Below are positions 14,566 to 24,742 of a stretch of 64,000 nt of DNA, one piece after another. Position numbers and translations under genes: made by a program. The stretch's first letter is position 1. Each line of letters starts with the position of its first letter. The stretch spans positions 1-64,000 of the forward strand of contig JALLLT010000055.1 in the NCBI GenBank assembly GCA_025266875.1. The letters are read 5' to 3'. The notes under the pieces were generated by a model. It was not told where the DNA came from. It saw only the letters and a program-made list of their open reading frames with translations, and made no database searches. The stretch comes from Fennellomyces sp. T-0311. Its lineage: Eukaryota > Mucoromycota > Mucoromycetes > Mucorales > Lichtheimiaceae.

Positions 14566-15213
14566 ATGAACTTTTATCCTGTTGGCCCTACTTCTCCTGT
14601 ATACACCGTTTCCTCTGCTTTGGGATCAGACTCAGTCAGCGACTGTATTTACCAGCTAGAGTCTCAGACTTCTGCCAGCGATATTTTGCCATCGGTGGCT
14701 TCTGATGTAAAAGTCGAGCCAATCCCAACCATTGCACCTTCTCTCATCGACGTTTCTAATGGTGTACCCAAGTACATTCCAGGATATGACCTACTAGTAG
14801 CCAAACCTGAATATGCTGCAGGTTCAGTCATCGAAAGACGCTTTGACCCTGATTTTGTCCCCCCACCATACTACCCAGCAGTTGATTCATTCACCGTCGG
14901 GAATACATTTTTCTATGATCTCAACCATGAATTCGCCTACCAGCACCAGTGTATTCGTGTTGCGCAAAAGAATTTGGATGTTGCGAGACGTCTCCTTGCA
15001 TATTGGATTGCAGCTCGCCTCTATCCTGTGTTGATGGCTATATCGGCTGAGGATACTCACCAGCACACCATCCAATCGTATATCGCTACACATTTGCATG
15101 ATACTCATGTTTCTCAGGATGCTCGTCTGCTTATACTCATCAATAACTATTTCAATACCATGTTGCAAGAAGGATTGCCTTCCCATCTTGTCGCTACTGA
15201 AATTTTTATATAA
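14566..15213 (+). CDS. Gypsy-1 extra ORF 2 (cargo gene?), unknown function
   Basis: A 215-residue open frame with its own TATA-like box at 14519-14526 and AATAAA-like sites after the stop (about 15356-15364). The N-terminal third is Ser/Thr/Pro-rich and looks disordered. Residues about 85-115 are aromatic and Pro-rich (FVPPPYYPAVDSF). The C-terminal half is helical (NLDVARRLLAYWIAARLYPVL, DARLLILINNYFNTML). I see no transmembrane segment or signal peptide, so it does not look like an envelope protein. The compact promoter-ORF-polyA layout suggests a captured or accessory gene expressed separately from gag-pol. I do not recognise a family. Confidence 0.55.
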   Translation: MNFYPVGPTSPVYTVSSALGSDSVSDCIYQLESQTSASDILPSVASDVKVEPIPTIAPSLIDVSNGVPKYIPGYDLLVAKPEYAAGSVIERRFDPDFVPPPYYPAVDSFTVGNTFFYDLNHEFAYQHQCIRVAQKNLDVARRLLAYWIAARLYPVLMAISAEDTHQHTIQSYIATHLHDTHVSQDARLLILINNYFNTMLQEGLPSHLVATEIFI

Positions 15214-15530
15214 ATTCAGTTGTTGTTGTTGTGCTACACAACAATTTGCTCCTTGGAATTTTTGGGAGCCTTTGGCGGCTTACTTTTCCTTTCTCTTTCA
15301 CCTTAGGGCATATATTCTAATTCTTCTTTCCCACCAATGTATGAAATTATTTTCATAAATAAATCATGTCAGTAATAGCAGTACTCTGTATCGTTGACTC
15401 GCCTTTTGCTTTTATCTCAAGAACCGTTCATCCAAGTATTGTCACCGGCATATGACCAGTCTTAGGCAATATGCTTGATAAACATTCCTATGGTCAAGTA
15501 TAATCTTCAATACACGGGACGTGTATTTTA

Positions 15531-15545
15531 CAAGGGAGGGGCATA
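15531..15545 (+). other. Gypsy-1 polypurine tract
   Basis: CAAGGGAGGGGCATA lies directly before the 3' LTR, the expected place of the plus-strand primer. The stretch 15214-15530 is non-coding 3' sequence. Confidence 0.75.
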
Positions 15546-16078
15546 TGTTACGACGTTTTTGGTTCTCAAGGGAGGCTGATAATTGTTGTGGCACTAACTT
15601 CCTAATTAAGTTCAGATAAATGTCAAGTCCAGACATATATCAAAATCCAAATACTTGCCAAGATCCAGATTCAGTCCGATATCCAGATATGATCGAAAAC
15701 CTATATTTTATAAAAAGTCCAGATATAAGAAATTGTATAGACTGGATAAGTGTCTGAGGAAAGGTATAAATAGAGCGTGTTAGTTATCTGTAAAGCTTAG
15801 TTCTTCCCAATATAAAGTTTTCTCTACATAAACTTCTTTTTATCTTAACCCTATCTGTCCTATCTCAATGAGAATCGACAATTTGATAATTCCTTTTTAG
15901 GATATTACCGCAGTTTGGCAACGAATATAAGACCAATTCTCGAAGAACTCCTGCGTATATTAACACTAACTTTTATAGGTTACTAACTTTTATATAGAAT
16001 CTTGATAAGAAATAGTTGAGACAATTCGTTATTGCCAATTTTTAGTTGTGTCTAAGTCATACAAGAATCGACACAACA
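15546..16078 (+). repeat. Gypsy-1 3' LTR
   Basis: A 533-bp copy of 5931-6463. The differences I see (for example CGT/TGT near the start and CAACG/CAATG in the middle) are all transitions, several at CpG. Confidence 0.95.
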
Positions 16079-16235
16079 ACGCCTCGTTTTCTCCAACAGG
16101 TAAAGGTGCCATGGCAGTTGCCCTTGTAGACGACGATGACTCGGTGTTGTTCGATTGGAGAAGATTCGCATTTGGTAGACGAGATACTGCACGCGCACCA
16201 TTTGCAGAACGTTTACCGCTTCCAGGGCCACCCAT
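16079..16235 (-). pseudogene. Crypton recombinase, detached first exon block
   Basis: This is the 5' end of the Crypton gene on the minus strand. The ATG at 16235-16233 opens a Ser/Arg-rich segment (MGGPGSGKRSANGARAVSR) that runs to the end of Gypsy-1's 3' LTR. Positions 16079-16082 (ACGC) are the right copy of the target duplication, matching 5927-5930. Reading from ENEA here into YILARDRAALETF at 5926 keeps the frame. Confidence 0.8.
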
Positions 16236-16255
16236 GATCGTGAAAAAAAAATGAA

Positions 16256-16721
16256 GAAAACTGATGACTTTAAGTGAGAATTGGCGCGTATTTAAGCTTA
16301 ACGCGCAACAAGATCTTTATTAAGCACTTCATACTGACTATTCAGCGATACGATATGACACACTTAGACTTGACAGCTCAATGACTCATGTATTTTTTGT
16401 ATAACCCTAGTGACTCATGCGCATTCTCTTGTATAACCTCAGTGACTCATGCAGGCACAACTTGCCCACCCTTATCGGAACCTCAAAAAAATTATTCTGG
16501 CGGAGTCCCTGCTACAGCGGGGACTTGCGTCGGGGACGCACTGTGTAATCTACAAAATAATCACTTTTTATACTCCCTATACCAGATCGTTAATTCATTA
16601 TCACTGGAAGCGCACAACTGAACTAATTAGTGAAAGAATATCCGAAGGCAATAGCAACAATCGCACATATAAGGATATACTGATAGACATGTTGGTAGCC
16701 CCACCAACTTTTCCTTTTTCC

Positions 16722-16752
<31 letters not shown>

Positions 16753-16777
16753 TTCTTGTATTACCATATCATATATA
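16256..16777. other. Crypton 5' flank, no further gene
   Basis: Non-coding. It holds the TGACTCA repeats listed separately and a CT-rich microsatellite at about 16722-16756. The Crypton's outer end must lie here but is not marked by an inverted repeat. Confidence 0.5.
16382..16449. repeat. Three tandem TGACTCA-containing units upstream of the Crypton ATG
   Basis: TGACTCA occurs at 16382-16388, 16411-16417 and 16443-16449, each in a similar unit (TTGTATAACC then TGACTCATG). TGACTCA is the consensus site of Gcn4/AP-1 type bZIP factors. The array lies 145-215 bp upstream of the Crypton start codon (gene on minus strand), so it could be a promoter element; this is inference. Confidence 0.5.
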
Positions 16778-17187
16778 GAGGTGTAGCAAAAAAGATGCAT
16801 TCAATTTTTTGAAGTCCCGATATCTCGTTAACCAAGTGAGTGAAAGCTATAAGGTACCCTTATATATTCTCTATTGATTTATTGTAAAAGCGAGAGGTAA
16901 TGATATGATATAGCTGTAGTTAGTATAGAAGTGAAAATGACCTGTTAGTAAAAAAATCAAGGAATTTTTTTTGATTTTGAAGTCAGTCTTTATTGAAATT
17001 CGCTATTTACTAGTTCATACAAATGCACATCAACATCGAAGTTGCTCTTTCATAGTTCATCGTAACTACGGTTTGCTTCTACTGATTTCCTTCATATCGA
17101 TACAAGAGTCTTCTTATCAGTTTTTGAGACAACCTCCAGCAGCATGTTTCGCAGTGACAATGCCATATCCTTGTCACCAGAGTCTCT

Positions 17188-17370
17188 TCAACGAATTTGC
17201 TCTTTTACTGATCCCCAAAGCTTTTTAATTGGCTGAAGTTCACAATGATATGGTGGCGTTTTTATGATTGTATGACCATATTTGTGAGCGATCTCGTAAG
17301 TTGTATGCATTTCTCTATCAGCATAATGAGCCATTGCATATTCGACAAGCTGTTGCTTTGTAGAAGGATG
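17188..17370 (-). pseudogene. Tc1/mariner transposase, C-terminal piece
   Basis: This encodes the end of a DDE_3-type transposase (STKQQLVEYAMAHYADRE, then TPPYHCELQPIKKLWGSVK). In this family the last block normally reads QPIE.W, where Glu is the third catalytic residue. Here it is Lys, which a G-to-A change would give. It is therefore inactive as well as detached from its N-terminal half beyond Gypsy-2. Positions 16778-17187 are its 3' non-coding tail, with no other gene seen. Confidence 0.8.
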
Positions 17371-17643
17371 TGTTATATGGTTTAGATAGTGATAGAAGAA
17401 CAGAATAGAAGAGACAATAGGAACCCTTTGAGACACGTATTTATTCTGAATAACAGATCCAGTTCAACTATCAATTCAATATTCCTTTTATACTGGGCAA
17501 TACATTGTACGGATTGCACCATCTATGATTCTAAGTGACAATGTAGTACGGATTGCGCCATCCTTGATTCTGAACGCGCATTAAGCTGAGTGCGACTCGG
17601 TATTTTAATCTTCCATTTTCGGACTTAACTCTTGGACACCACA
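17371..17643 (-). repeat. Gypsy-2 3' LTR (left in window)
   Basis: A 273-bp repeat with TG..CA ends (plus strand TGTTATATGG to GACACCACA), matched at 28509-28780. Confidence 0.93.
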
Positions 17644-17660
17644 TTTGCCCCCTCCAGGCT
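17644..17660 (-). other. Gypsy-2 polypurine tract
   Basis: On the minus strand AGCCTGGAGGGGGCAAA lies directly before the 3' LTR. Confidence 0.7.
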
Positions 17661-17838
17661 CTTTTTGCCGTTAGAGAAGCATCTAAGCTTTGATATCAGC
17701 TCTGTTACGAAAGTTGTACTTTCTTTTCTTAATGCTCTTATTCTTTTGTTCGCGTTTCCTCTTTGTTGGTGGTTTAGTCTTCTCAGACGCTGAGTTGTCC
17801 TTTTGAGGTACTTCACTGGAGTTTTATCCTCTTCTTTT

Positions 17839-19121
17839 TCAGTACTTGGTAATGAAAGTAGAATCACTGAAATTCTGTGGTGGCTCCCATGTATCATCAC
17901 TCTCGTCATAACCTGTCCATCTAACACAGTAGAGAAAATTACCATTGTGCTCTTTGTGATCTACGATGTTCTCTACATTGTAAATTTCATCTACAGATAC
18001 AGCTTCGACCTTTTGGACTGGTTTCATCTGTTCTGATGAAAAGTTTCTTCCAGTGAGTTTTCCCTCATAATCTTCTAAAGAATATGATCCGCCTTTGGTA
18101 CGGCTAATCACTTTGTATGGTCCTTTGTAACGAGGATTCATTTTACCAGTCATCTCTGGCACTCTAACCATGACATAGTCTCCTGGTTTATATTCTATGA
18201 TCTTGTGCATTCTGTTGAATCTCTCTTCTTGTTTCTTATTAACGCTTTTGGTTTTTTCTCTGATTGCGGGGAAGACAATCTGCTTCATATAATCTATTCT
18301 TTTCTGTAGCTCTTTGTAATCTTTAAAGTTATTTAACTTCCTTGCAAACATTAATGAAAATGGTGGAGTGTTATGACGCGTAAAAACATTTGTGTTGATC
18401 GCTAGTTGTACCGATGGTACTACTTTGTCCCAGTCTAACGTAGCTCCTCTAATCATCTTCTTGATGACGATGGTTGCCTTTTGTACCCATCTTTCTGCAG
18501 TACCATTTGCGCGCGGGTGATATGGAACCATCTTCTGTGATTGTTCTTAAGGGATGATATTCTTTCTGCGCAATATTAAACTTCTGGCACTCTTGACAGG
18601 ACATAACCAAATCTACCGCATTTTTCTTTATATTTAGCCAATGTAACCCATTGTTGTGTAGGGCTTGTACTATGGCATTTGCACCAAAGTGACCAAACAA
18701 GTGTGCTTTCTCTAGCAACTCTTTTCTTTCTAAAGTCGGCGGTTCAATTGTGTTTGCTTCTATTGAGACAGCTCTGCTGTATCCATCTGTGGACTCTTCT
18801 TCTTCTTCTTCTGTTTCAGCTTCTTCTTTATGCTCCGTCAGAGCACTTCCCCCTTCTGAAGAAGCAACGACATCTTCATGGAACAGTCGTGATAAGCTGT
18901 CAGGAAGTCCATTCTGTTTTCTGGGAATATGGATAACCTCAAAATCATAATCAAATAATGTGTCGTACCAATTGGTTAACATATGATTCAAGTGCTTTTG
19001 TCTGTGTATGTAAATGAGGGCGTTGTGATCTGTATAAAGCGTGAACTCATTACCCCATAAGTATGTATGAAACTTCTTGAATGCAAAAATCACTGCACAC
19101 AATTCTTTCTTGGTGACCATA
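17839..19121 (-). pseudogene. Gypsy-2 RNase H C-terminal part, integrase with deleted core, chromodomain
   Basis: Reading on the minus strand from CACTA-A: RNase H (VTKKELCAVIFAFKKF, LYTDHNALIY), then the integrase zinc region (LFGHFGANAI, then SCQECQKF). At about 18520-18535 the frame jumps straight to the end of the catalytic core (PYHPRANGTAERWVQK, with the Glu). Roughly a hundred residues carrying both catalytic Asps are missing, and the frame shifts at the junction. After this come a GPY-type block (RYKGPYKVI) and a canonical chromodomain (VENIVDHKEHNGNFLY, VRWTGYDESDDTWEP). Chromodomains direct integration to particular histone marks. This copy could not integrate itself. Confidence 0.88.
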
Positions 19122-19124
19122 TAT

Positions 19125-20348
19125 CACTGGGAGGGGCTAAAAGAATACAGGGGTAAAAAAGTTGCGTATTCTACCTGAGTATCCTTAAGAATACTCATGA
19201 AGATACAGTATTCTTGAAAATACTGCATTCTTTTAAGGAGAACTCGACATTCTTAAGAATACAGCGCTTTAAAAGCAATGTATTCTTTTAGTGAATGGCC
19301 AATCGGAGGTTGTGTAGTTTTACTAAAGACGGCATAAATATGACGTTTTGAACCTTAATTTTCGTGTAATGAAACGTTTCGTGTCAGAATGGAAGCTTTC
19401 TCAGAAACAAAAATAGATGAAACACTGATTATCGATATCGGAAGGAGTACCCGAAGCAGATGGAACGGTATCGTTTTATAGACTTTCGTTTCAGCGACAT
19501 AATTGGCAGAATAGATGGTGCGATTGTATGCATTTAAAATTTGTGGCATTTTTATTATCAAAAGAAAAGATAGCAGGTTCAATTTCTATATAGCGATAAG
19601 ATGTAGCAAGTAGTCCGGGAGCATGGCAGCGAGATCGTGCAATGGAACGGGACAGCAAGAGCAGTAATAATGACCAGCCTCGATAAACAGTATAGGTGCA
19701 CCGGTTAAAAAATGATAACTGGTGGTAACTAGAGTGAGAGATGTTAGATGAAAACGTGCACAGTAATATTAAAGTAAAGGTTACCTTACGCTGATGGGCA
19801 CACTCCAATTGCAGGATCTCTGTTGTCAAATTTCGTGAGCTTCATTGTAATGGAGTTCAGCAATTATGTACCTTTGTAGATTGAGTCTATGAGTGGAGCA
19901 CCGGCAGTGGTAAACAAGTGGCTCTGGTAAATTAAAAGCTTAAGAATTTATGCGGTGGCAAGCAGACTTACCTATTGGCCAGCCTTGTTGTTAGTTTCCA
20001 ATAAGGCAGCATAGAGAAGAATGGATAGTCTTCAATCAATACCGATAGGGTTGTAGCGATGAGAGAGTGAGGAGTTGTACAAGGTAGCGATGGTAAAGGA
20101 AAGTGAAAGAGATGAAAAGAGAGATTTTCTGCTGCATACTGCTTTTTATAGAAATGAAGGCAGCGGCTACTTGTAAGCTTCCTTACTGGCCAGCCATTTC
20201 AAAGTATATAAAGTGTTTAAGAGCTTAGAATTTCTGGTCCCTCGTTCTCTTACCCTTTCTGACTTACCTTTCGCTACTTCGATTTAACTGTGAGCTATCA
20301 TAATATTAGCATTGATATAAAAAGTCATCATACTTATTTCTTCATTAG
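19125..20348. repeat. CACTA-A left terminal and subterminal region
   Basis: It begins with CACTGGGAGGGGC. Between 19138 and 19300 the word AGAATAC/GTATTCT recurs many times in both orientations (for example TAAAAGAATAC, CTTAAGAATAC), as expected for subterminal binding sites of a CACTA accessory protein. The rest, to the ATG at 20349, is non-coding and probably the promoter of the accessory gene. Copy B lacks the outer 352 bp. Confidence 0.75.
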
Positions 20349-21603
20349 ATGTCCAGCTACAATAACAGCAACAATATCAACAGCAACCGCGTGAGCTTCG
20401 AGCAAACGCGCGTGGAGCAAATGCTGCGTGCGATGCAGAACATGGAGGAGGAGATGCGGCGCACGCAGGAGGAGATGCGGCGCATGGCGGATGAAAACCG
20501 TGAGCTGCGCGCAAGACAAATGGTGATGGAGGAGCGTATGCGTCGGTATGGTGTTGCTCTTGCTGTGCGACCGGTGGTTGTAGGATCCGCGGCTGCTGAG
20601 CCAGCAATCGCCGGGCCATCAACTGCTGGGGAAATCCCTGTGCCTGTGTCTCGCAGATACACAGAGGAACAGGAGTCGACCATTCGCGTAAGAAAGATAT
20701 AGAAGAAAACGGTCAGTAGTACCATATTTACAAAGTGTGTTAGGAACATGTGCATGCGAGGGTGAAACAGCTGGCAACCCGGGCGGAAGACCCATGGCAG
20801 TTCGACTTCGATTTGGACTTTCGCCGTGGTGTCAACAGCGCCATTAAGGGGGACGTGGTAGAGTATGTACGTGAGCAGCCAGACGGCGTCGACGATCCAA
20901 AGTACGTAAAGGATGCGCTGCTCACGTACTTCAATTCATTGAAGAGAATTGCGCGGATGTCTCTGGCTCGCCACGAGGGACTCCTCCTATACAATCGCCG
21001 GCAGAAACGCCTGGTCAAGGTTCGCACTATATAGATACGGAGAAACAGGTGTATTGTGCTAATACAGTATCTGATCGATTACAGAAACTGAACGCACGCA
21101 AGGCCGCCTATGCTGCCCATAAGGTTTCTGTAGAGGCCATGTACCCTGGCGGGTCGGCACTTCTTGTGCCAGAGTGCACTTCGCCAGAGGTGAGCGATCA
21201 GGAGAACGGGGCGAAGGTTTTGCGCATCCGTACCCCAGGTTCCGCAATCGCAATGTACGAGTTTATTTTTTTTTGAAAGTGAGAAGGAAGCTTACATAGG
21301 TTGTGGCGTATATAGGCCAAAGAGTTTCTGAAGAAGCTCGACGGCCTTGTGAAGGCGAATCGGAAGCGCCACGCCCGCTCCGCCGTAGCCAGAAGCAGTG
21401 GCAGCAGCAGCAGCACCAACAACAACACTGTTGCTGTGGAGGAAGCAGAAGCGGTGGCTGGTGTCACACAAGACGAGGCCCGTGCAGGAAGTGGCCGCGG
21501 CAGCCAAAGCAGCAAGCGGTTCGTTACCAGGTATGAAGTGGATAACGACCGCGTTTTGGACCCGGCTGTGTTGGAGACCTTGCCCTCTTGGGCTAAAAAT
21601 TAA
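20349..21603 (+). CDS. CACTA-A accessory protein (TnpA-like partner), four exons
   Basis: Exons 20349-20687, 20744-21019, 21085 to about 21240, and 21316-21603; the 3' border of exon 3 is not settled. Exon 1 encodes an Asn/Ser-rich start, then a strongly charged coiled coil (RVEQMLRAMQNMEEEMRRTQ onward) and a Pro/Ala linker. Exon 2 gives a compact domain (DPWQFDFDLDFRRGVNSAIK, YVKDALLTYFNSLKRIARM). Exon 3 has LNARKAAYAAHKVSVEAMYP. Exon 4 is Ser/Ala-rich and ends in a region with FVTRYEVDNDRV. It converges on the transposase, only 57 bp from its stop. A second protein that binds subterminal repeats is typical of CACTA elements; that role here is inference. The orthologue in copy B is broken. 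Confidence 0.7.
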
Positions 21604-21660
21604 AAGTTTCGTTTTTTCCCCTGAACAACCATTGTTTTCGTGTCAAAGCAACTTTATTTT

Positions 21661-24600
21661 TTAAATGGTTATTCTTTTCGGCAACGGGATTACGACCATC
21701 GAGGCCGTCATAGGATCTGCCTGTGCGCCATGTGGAACCACCGCTACCTGGGAATGGATTCGGTGGACCGGGATTATACACGCGTCATTCTCATCCATGT
21801 ACTGCCACAGCCATTCTTCAAGGGTTGCTGGTACAAAGCGTTGCTCCTCCTTTGAACTATACCAACGGACAAACGCAAGATGGTGGACCATTGGTATACG
21901 GTTGATGATGATTTTGTGCTTGAAGAAGTACATTACGCGGCCAGGATATGCACGACGTACACCACGCCGCAAGTAGATTACTTGAATATGTGAGCCGCGC
22001 GATGATGAAGCTGCAGCTGATCGGTACGTCTGCCCAAAGATCTCAATCGTTCGAAACTTCTCAACCTTTTCCGTAGCAAAGGTACGGCCAGTGGTGCCGC
22101 TTCGAGGTGCCAAAACCTCGATGCCGTACGTATTGCTGTAGTACTGGCATAAGAGAGCATGGTGGTCTTCACTGAGGCTTCCCTCAACACCATTGCTCAT
22201 GGACATGGCGGTGGACGGTGGTAATGGCTCTGCTCCAGTGATGTTGACGGTCAACGTCGGGCTCAACGAATAGCTGAGGAACGTCTCATAGTCAAAGGTA
22301 TTTAGGCGGTGGTATTGTGCTTGGGATGTAGATTGACCAGCAATCTGTAACAGCATAGCGTATTGCCGGGCATACTCCTCGAAACGACCTGCTTGACGCT
22401 GGACAAAATCGACCGCACCAGTCTTCTCGATAAATCGCTTCATGAACGTAAGCTCAAAGCAATCCTTCTGGTTCGTATCGACATCTTTCATATAACCGTT
22501 GTATCTCTCAAAGGAGAAGGCCCACCATCCATAGATCGGCCCATGTAGCTGCAAGACGTCTCGTAGGTGAAGATGGAGGTGCATATTGGGAGATACGGCA
22601 GCGTCACCATAGTACCTCGCGCAGTCTGCCACGAATTCCACCATCTTGTCATGTACTTCTGCAATTTCGGCATCAGTGATCCAGGGTTTTGCCAGCATGC
22701 GGCAAGCGTCGACGAAAAGCAACCAGTGCACATAGTGAGTGCGTCTCAACACACTTTTCAGTACGTATGGCGAGTACACCAAGGTCCAAACTCGCCAGTC
22801 ATCGGCGGTCATGAAGCTGAATTTCCGTTGGATCCTGCGTTGAAGGGTTGGCATTCCGGGAGGCACGATGATTCGGTCTGCTTTGGTTTGCATCTCTGTG
22901 AGCACCGATTCCGTCAGATAGCCCTCAGATTTCCATATCGTAACCATCCGCTCGGCGGTGCCAAGGAAAAGGTTATGCATAGGGTCGATGACAGTTGCAT
23001 TTATGGCGTCAAAATAAGGAAGCCGATGGAGCTGCGACCAACGTGTCCCATTTTCGCGCTCAAGGCGTTGTCGCGTACTTTGGGTTTCTGCTGCCTGCCA
23101 AAGCCTCGCTGCCTCGCGATTGTCCGTGTTTGATCGCAATGTCTCCTCAGGAATGTCGACGCCAGCGTAGATCATCTTGTTGGTCTCGGGGTCGGTCACA
23201 AACTCGCGGTAGCACTTGTTGCATGCCCGTGTACTTGCATGCGATGTAAAACCGCAGATTTTGCGGCTTGCCGGCATATCACAAATAACGTTGAGCAGGG
23301 CAGCGCGCACGCGAGTACCTCGGGGCATCTGAGCAGTCGGCATATCATCGATTCCGGTGTACAAGGTAAGTAGATCGGTTATCAGCGGCTCCAAATAATT
23401 ATTGATCTCGTAAGTGCTAGGCTCGCGTGGTCCAGGCATGACACCAACAAGAATCACATTCTCGGTCTTATAGCGCTCGGCACGCGGTAGATTGTTGACG
23501 GTAAGATATATGGCACCACAAGAATAACCTGAATCGAAAGGTGCAAACCAATCTGCATTGATGGATAGTAGCAAAGAACGCTCGCGGGCAACAAAGGGCT
23601 CTTGTGTATTTTCGGTCTTGATGCTGTTCCACATAGCGCCATGGTGGATGTCCGAATACACGGTGCCAAAAAACGGGTGCTGCCTCCATTCCTCAATCTT
23701 TTCCTCGAAACCGTTGCGCTTGAACAACTTCTCCAATGCGGACTTGACCGGGTAGTAGGCGTACTGCTTGAATGGCGTCCGACGCACGCGAGTCTGACGA
23801 TTGGAAGATATCTTGAACAATGGGTTTGCGCACACGTCGGCGTTCAATCGAACAGTCTCACAAGTGTCAGGTGCTGTGGAGGGCAGGTAGATCGCGTGGC
23901 ATTTTGAGCAAGCAACGTACATAACGATAGGCTCTGTCAGGTCCTGAAATCCGATATAATGACGAATTGTGGATATCGTAGCAGGAAAGTTGAATGTTGG
24001 GACATGCATAAGAGGGATTAACGTCATGACGAAAGTAATCAGGAGGGTCGACGTCCGTTCCGAGAGATGGTGCAGTTGGAACAGAGCAAGAAACATGAAG
24101 ATGAAGAGCAGCGGCTGTGGGATCAAATCGCTCAAAGGAGTGTCAGGTTGTACGTCAGAATTTATATCTATATCAGTTTTATATTAACGGTCGCACTCTA
24201 GCCTCAGCAGTAAGTTTCTTTACAAACCTTCGTCGTCATTCGTCAAGGAATCAAAGTCCTCCATTGGCTCCTCGATCAGCGGCTCCCGATCTTCCGTAAT
24301 TGCGTCATGAAATGACTCTTGCGGCAGAGATTCCTGGCTCAAAGTTCGCAACAAGGGCGCTGGTGTATGCTCCGGTGTAGGTTCTGATGATTGGTACGAT
24401 GTATATCCTATTTTTTCATTAGCAAGCTACCTCTGGATGTTACTCTGAAGCATACCGTTGCCACCACCATCGTAGTTATCAACAGACATTGGCTCGTCAC
24501 GGCTTTGGTCCGCGGTTTCCTCGGTATTTGCGGTTGATTCGACAAGATTACCATCTGCATATACCTTGGTCAACATAACGCACGGTACCGTATAATTTGG

Positions 24601-24742
24601 ACTTACCAATAGATTCCATCAGCATTGCAGTAACACCGCGCTCATAGTGCGCGTTGTACGTTGCTGCTGTTACGGCCATACCATTAGGATTATGGCGCGT
24701 ACATGTCTCGCACAAGCATTGAAACAATTGGTGACTGGACAT
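21661..24742 (-). CDS. CACTA-A transposase, Tnp2 family, apparently complete
   Basis: Minus strand, exons 24742-24607, 24554-24444, 24407-24228 and 24167-21661, about 977 residues with no internal stop. The introns are 52, 36 and 60 bp; the 36-bp one (GTAACA..TAG) is needed to keep the acidic exon 3 frame. The N-terminus has a Cys-rich finger (CLCETCTRHNPNG). Exon 3 is acidic (EEPMEDFDSLTNDDEG). The main exon has typical Tnp2 blocks: SINADWFAPFDSG, GVMPGPREPSTYEINNYLEP, CNKCYREF, VIDPMHNLFLGTAER and WWAFSFERYNGYM. The Asp residues in these blocks are the likely catalytic ones. The start at 24742 is chosen because the finger follows at once; an in-frame upstream start exists at 24826. This is the best candidate for a functional transposase in the window. 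Confidence 0.9.

Larger units (their letters stand above)
5931..16078 (+). mobile_element. Gypsy-1: Ty3/gypsy LTR retrotransposon inserted in the Crypton
   Basis: A complete LTR-to-LTR element of 10,148 bp with 533-bp direct LTRs, a primer-binding site, a purine tract and a 4-bp target duplication ACGC (5927-5930 and 16079-16082). The RT-RNase H-integrase order is that of Ty3/gypsy. The LTRs differ at about six positions by my alignment, all transitions, so the insertion is fairly recent. It is unusually long because about 2.9 kb with two further ORFs lie between integrase and the 3' LTR. Confidence 0.93.

Noticed and set aside
14566..15213. Envelope-like protein of Gypsy-1
   Set aside because: The position would suit it, but there is no signal peptide, transmembrane segment or Cys pattern.
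16971..17228. Plus-strand 85-codon open frame
   Set aside because: It overlaps the Tc1/mariner C-terminal coding region on the other strand and has no features of its own.
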